From assembly GCA_016928025.1 (NCBI GenBank), contig JAFGLN010000086.1, forward strand, positions 1 to 44,532: 44,532 nucleotides of DNA, read 5' to 3'. Both the position numbers and the translations under genes were made by a program. The notes beneath the pieces were generated by a model that saw nothing but the letters and a program-made list of their open reading frames with translations, was not told the DNA's origin and searched no databases. Shown in pieces: positions 42,233-44,532 of the stretch (the first letter of the stretch is position 1; each line of letters begins with the position of its first letter). The stretch is from Deltaproteobacteria bacterium. Lineage in GTDB: Bacteria > Desulfobacterota > Syntrophia > Syntrophales > JAFGHS01.

Positions 42233-44532
42233 CTATTTTATCTTTTTAACCTTGCACAACAGGGATTTTAAACCCACGGACCCGGTAAGCGGATCAAAGA
42301 CCTTATGATCGGTCAGGACGTTACAGTTGCTCTCCCTGAATCCATAATACACATGCATAACACGCGGATCAATGATGTCGGTGACTCTGGCCTGACACCG
42401 GATGTGACCCCGTGGCGATGAAACCCTGACCGGATCTCCGTCATGGATCCCAAGCCTCGCCGCCGCGTCGGGATTAATTTCCACCAGATTCTCCGGCGCG
42501 TACCGACGGAGTCCGGGAACATTGCGCATCATGGAATGGGTGTAGGGTTCCAGCTTGGTGCCGGCAATAAGGATAAACGGAAATTCCCTTGCCAGCTCCG
42601 GCTGGGAGACCGGGCTTTCGGCGGGCTCACGATAGACCGGCAGGGGATCATACCCGTATTTTTTTAGCCGCTCCGAATAGATTTCAACCTTTTTTGAGGG
42701 CGTCATAAAACCCTGCATTTCATATTTTTTATACACGTCCGGATAGTCCCTGAAAACGGCCAGTTTCATGACTCCCCGCATGATCTTACCGACGGTGCCT
42801 TTCTTCTTGGTGTAAAGAAACGGCGGCATGGTGATGATGAGACCCTCCGGGTGCTTCTTCAGGTCTTCACATGTGATCCCGAGAGGCCCTAATTCTTCAT
42901 CAATCGCCTCTTCCCTGGTCTGCCAGGGAAAGTATTTTTCATAGCCCATTTTTTTGCCCAGTTCACAGATAATCTTCCAGTTTGACCATGATTCTCCCAG
43001 CGGCTCGATAACCTTGGGACTGAGAGCAAGGCGTGAGGTGGAATTCCAGCCGTGATCGGCATGGATATCGTAGGTGACAAAGCGGGTCTGCTCGAAAAAG
43101 GTACAGGCCGGCAGCACAACATCGGCCAGTTCCGCGGTGGGCGTCATAAAGAGGTCCGCAACCACAAGAAAATCCAGTTTCTTTAAGGCATTCTGCACGA
43201 CATTCGAGTCAGCGGCGGTTAAGGCGGGATTGGCGGCAAGCACCATCATGGCTTTGACCGGATAGGGATCTTCCTCCAGAATCGCATCCCATAAAGACGG
43301 CGTGTGGGCCGAAGGCCAGGTATCGGAAAGCTTGGACCAGAGAACCTTATCTGCCCCAATCTTTTTGGCGGCCTGCTCCGGAGGCAGTTTGTCAAACAGT
43401 TTCAAATCCTTAAATCCCATGGAAACAGGAATCGTGAATATGTTTCCTCCCTTAATATCGAGGTTTCCCGTAACGGCCATCAAGATGTTGATGGCACGGA
43501 TGGCACAGGAGGCATTCGTATGCTGATCCAGGGCGTTTCGGGGACTGATGCAGGCGGGTTTGTTGCTCCCGTAGAGGCGGGCCATTTCACAAACCGTCCG
43601 GGCGGGAACCCAGGTGATTTCCTCGACCCTTTCCGGCGGATACTCTTCGACCAGCTTATTAAGCCGTTCAAATCCCGTCGTCCATTTTTCGACAAACTCC
43701 CGGTCATAGAGATTTTCCTTGATCATCACATGCAGCAGGCCCAAGGCGAGGGCACCATCGGTTCCGGGCCGAAGCTGAGCGTGAATATCGGCCTCTTCGG
43801 CGTAGGAAATGCGCCGGGGATCGACAACAACAAGTTTCATGCCACGGGCTCTGGCTTCCCTGATGGCAATCTCCTGCGGTTTATTCGTCACCCGGGGGTT
43901 CCCTCCCCAGAGGATCAGGCAGTTGGTGTGCGGCAGATCGGGTTGGAAAACACCGCCCATATCGATATTATATTCCAGGAATACCCGCGGCAGATGGCAG
44001 ACATGGCTCGGATTGGTAATGTTCGGAGTGCCGATGAGATTGGCCAGTCTCGGCAGATAGTTCCCTTTGATATCCCCGCTGTCGTAATGACCGTGGTGAA
44101 AGTCAATGGCTTCGGCCCCGTATTTCTGTTTGATCCCGTTTAACCGGTCGGCGACGATCGTCAGGGCCTCATCCCATGAGACTCGCTGCCATTTTCCTTC
44201 CCCTCGTTTTCCTGTTCGTTTCAGCGGATTCATGAGCCTGTCGGGCGCATAAATGAATTCCCTGATATGTTTATCTCTAAGGGTAAGCTCCCCTTTGGCT
44301 TCAGGATCCGTGGGATCTCCCCGCACGTCAATAACTTGCCCCTCTTGAACATTGACGCGCATTCGGCATTGCGAATGGGCATCCACATCGCTGACAACCG
44401 GAATACCTTTTATTTCTCCTGACGCTGAAGGGATAACACCACCCTTCCTCGGCTCGGTTATCCTATTGATTACATAATCGCCGGATATACCGACAGACGC
44501 TCCGACGGCCGCGCCGGCCACACCGATTTTCA
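42233..44532 (-). CDS. Tat-exported Mo/W-bis-MGD oxidoreductase lacking the FS0 cysteines (5' end beyond window)
   Basis: At least 765 residues of a DMSO-reductase-family catalytic subunit; the frame continues past the window end as KIGVAGAAVGASVG, the hydrophobic part of a Tat signal whose RR pair must lie outside. Residue numbers here start at the GTG 44521. Usual FS0 cysteines are C-x2-C-x3-C ... C before the DRLxxPL motif; here only Cys52 (SQCRMRVNVQEG) is kept and the last is Thr (GELTLRDK). The likely metal ligand is Cys175 in PSHVCHLPRVF. Domain IV ends with the MGD-binding GDPVRVSSPRGHIRCQARV. The substrate is unknown. No Fe-S or membrane partner gene is in view. Confidence 0.9.
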   Translation of the reverse strand, partial: KIGVAGAAVGASVGISGDYVINRITEPRKGGVIPSASGEIKGIPVVSDVDAHSQCRMRVNVQEGQVIDVRGDPTDPEAKGELTLRDKHIREFIYAPDRLMNPLKRTGKRGEGKWQRVSWDEALTIVADRLNGIKQKYGAEAIDFHHGHYDSGDIKGNYLPRLANLIGTPNITNPSHVCHLPRVFLEYNIDMGGVFQPDLPHTNCLILWGGNPRVTNKPQEIAIREARARGMKLVVVDPRRISYAEEADIHAQLRPGTDGALALGLLHVMIKENLYDREFVEKWTTGFERLNKLVEEYPPERVEEITWVPARTVCEMARLYGSNKPACISPRNALDQHTNASCAIRAINILMAVTGNLDIKGGNIFTIPVSMGFKDLKLFDKLPPEQAAKKIGADKVLWSKLSDTWPSAHTPSLWDAILEEDPYPVKAMMVLAANPALTAADSNVVQNALKKLDFLVVADLFMTPTAELADVVLPACTFFEQTRFVTYDIHADHGWNSTSRLALSPKVIEPLGESWSNWKIICELGKKMGYEKYFPWQTREEAIDEELGPLGITCEDLKKHPEGLIITMPPFLYTKKKGTVGKIMRGVMKLAVFRDYPDVYKKYEMQGFMTPSKKVEIYSERLKKYGYDPLPVYREPAESPVSQPELAREFPFILIAGTKLEPYTHSMMRNVPGLRRYAPENLVEINPDAAARLGIHDGDPVRVSSPRGHIRCQARVTDIIDPRVMHVYYGFRESNCNVLTDHKVFDPLTGSVGLKSLLCKVKKIK

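Noticed and set aside
42111-42308. 65-codon plus-strand frame after the Nudix gene
   Set aside because: It overlaps the Nudix end and the molybdoenzyme end, has no ribosome site and no recognisable features.

Overview
The window looks like a chromosomal stretch of an anaerobic Gram-negative bacterium, most likely a member of the Desulfobacterota (old deltaproteobacteria, syntroph or sulfate-reducer type). The reasons are an outer-membrane Tol-Pal system and several lipoproteins, many CoA-ester enzymes (three class III CoA-transferases, acyl-CoA dehydrogenase, enoyl-CoA hydratase family, CitE-type lyase, two MmgE/PrpD proteins), a Tat-exported molybdopterin oxidoreductase, an archaeal-type aspartate-semialdehyde dehydrogenase, a stand-alone IMP cyclohydrolase and an iron-sulfur aldo/keto reductase. 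The taxon is an inference; there is no rRNA gene. I see no tRNA, CRISPR array, insertion sequence or phage gene.

Layout. 1-1.4 kb: end of an unrecognised gene and a decayed PLP aminotransferase. 1.7-9.6 kb (minus strand): a GC-rich catabolic cluster read from a GntR/FCD regulator through enoyl-CoA hydratase family, acyl-CoA dehydrogenase, CitE-like lyase, two divergent MmgE/PrpD proteins and a SnoaL-like protein. 10-14.4 kb: a GntR/UTRA regulator, a DapA-superfamily lyase with a changed active site, a small ORF, an Fe-S aldo/keto reductase and an EcsC-like protein with a zinc ribbon. 14.5-19.8 kb: housekeeping genes (asd, lepB, purD, purH N-domain, purE, tsaC). 19.9-24.8 kb: envelope genes (ctpA, YibQ-type deacetylase, TPR lipoprotein, LolB-like lipoprotein), ending at a strong bidirectional terminator.

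24.9-35.6 kb (minus): the Tol-Pal system, but split. tolQRAB lies at 32.2-35.6 kb and pal-ybgF at 24.9-26.4 kb; between them is a 5.8-kb block with two adjacent class III CoA-transferases (one lacking the catalytic Asp), hypA, hypB and an MFS transporter, with its own sigma70-like promoter next to tolB. 35.7-39.2 kb (minus): an EF-P modification cluster, read kamA-like, efp, epmA, HAD phosphatase. The aminomutase has a full lysine 2,3-aminomutase active site but the short C-terminus of EpmB. 39.3-44.5 kb: flavodoxin, a third class III CoA-transferase behind a perfect palindrome, a Nudix hydrolase, and a Tat-type Mo/W oxidoreductase that has lost three of the four N-terminal Fe-S cysteines.

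The most unusual non-coding feature is a pair of degenerate 7-bp repeat arrays (13 and 9 units). Each begins at the stop codon of a gene (efp and lepB) with the same unit and in the same orientation. No single complete new system is proven here. The best candidates for something undescribed are the heptad arrays, the CoA-transferase/hypAB block inside tol-pal, the KamA-type EF-P cluster, the FS0-less molybdoenzyme and the double-PrpD/CitE pathway.
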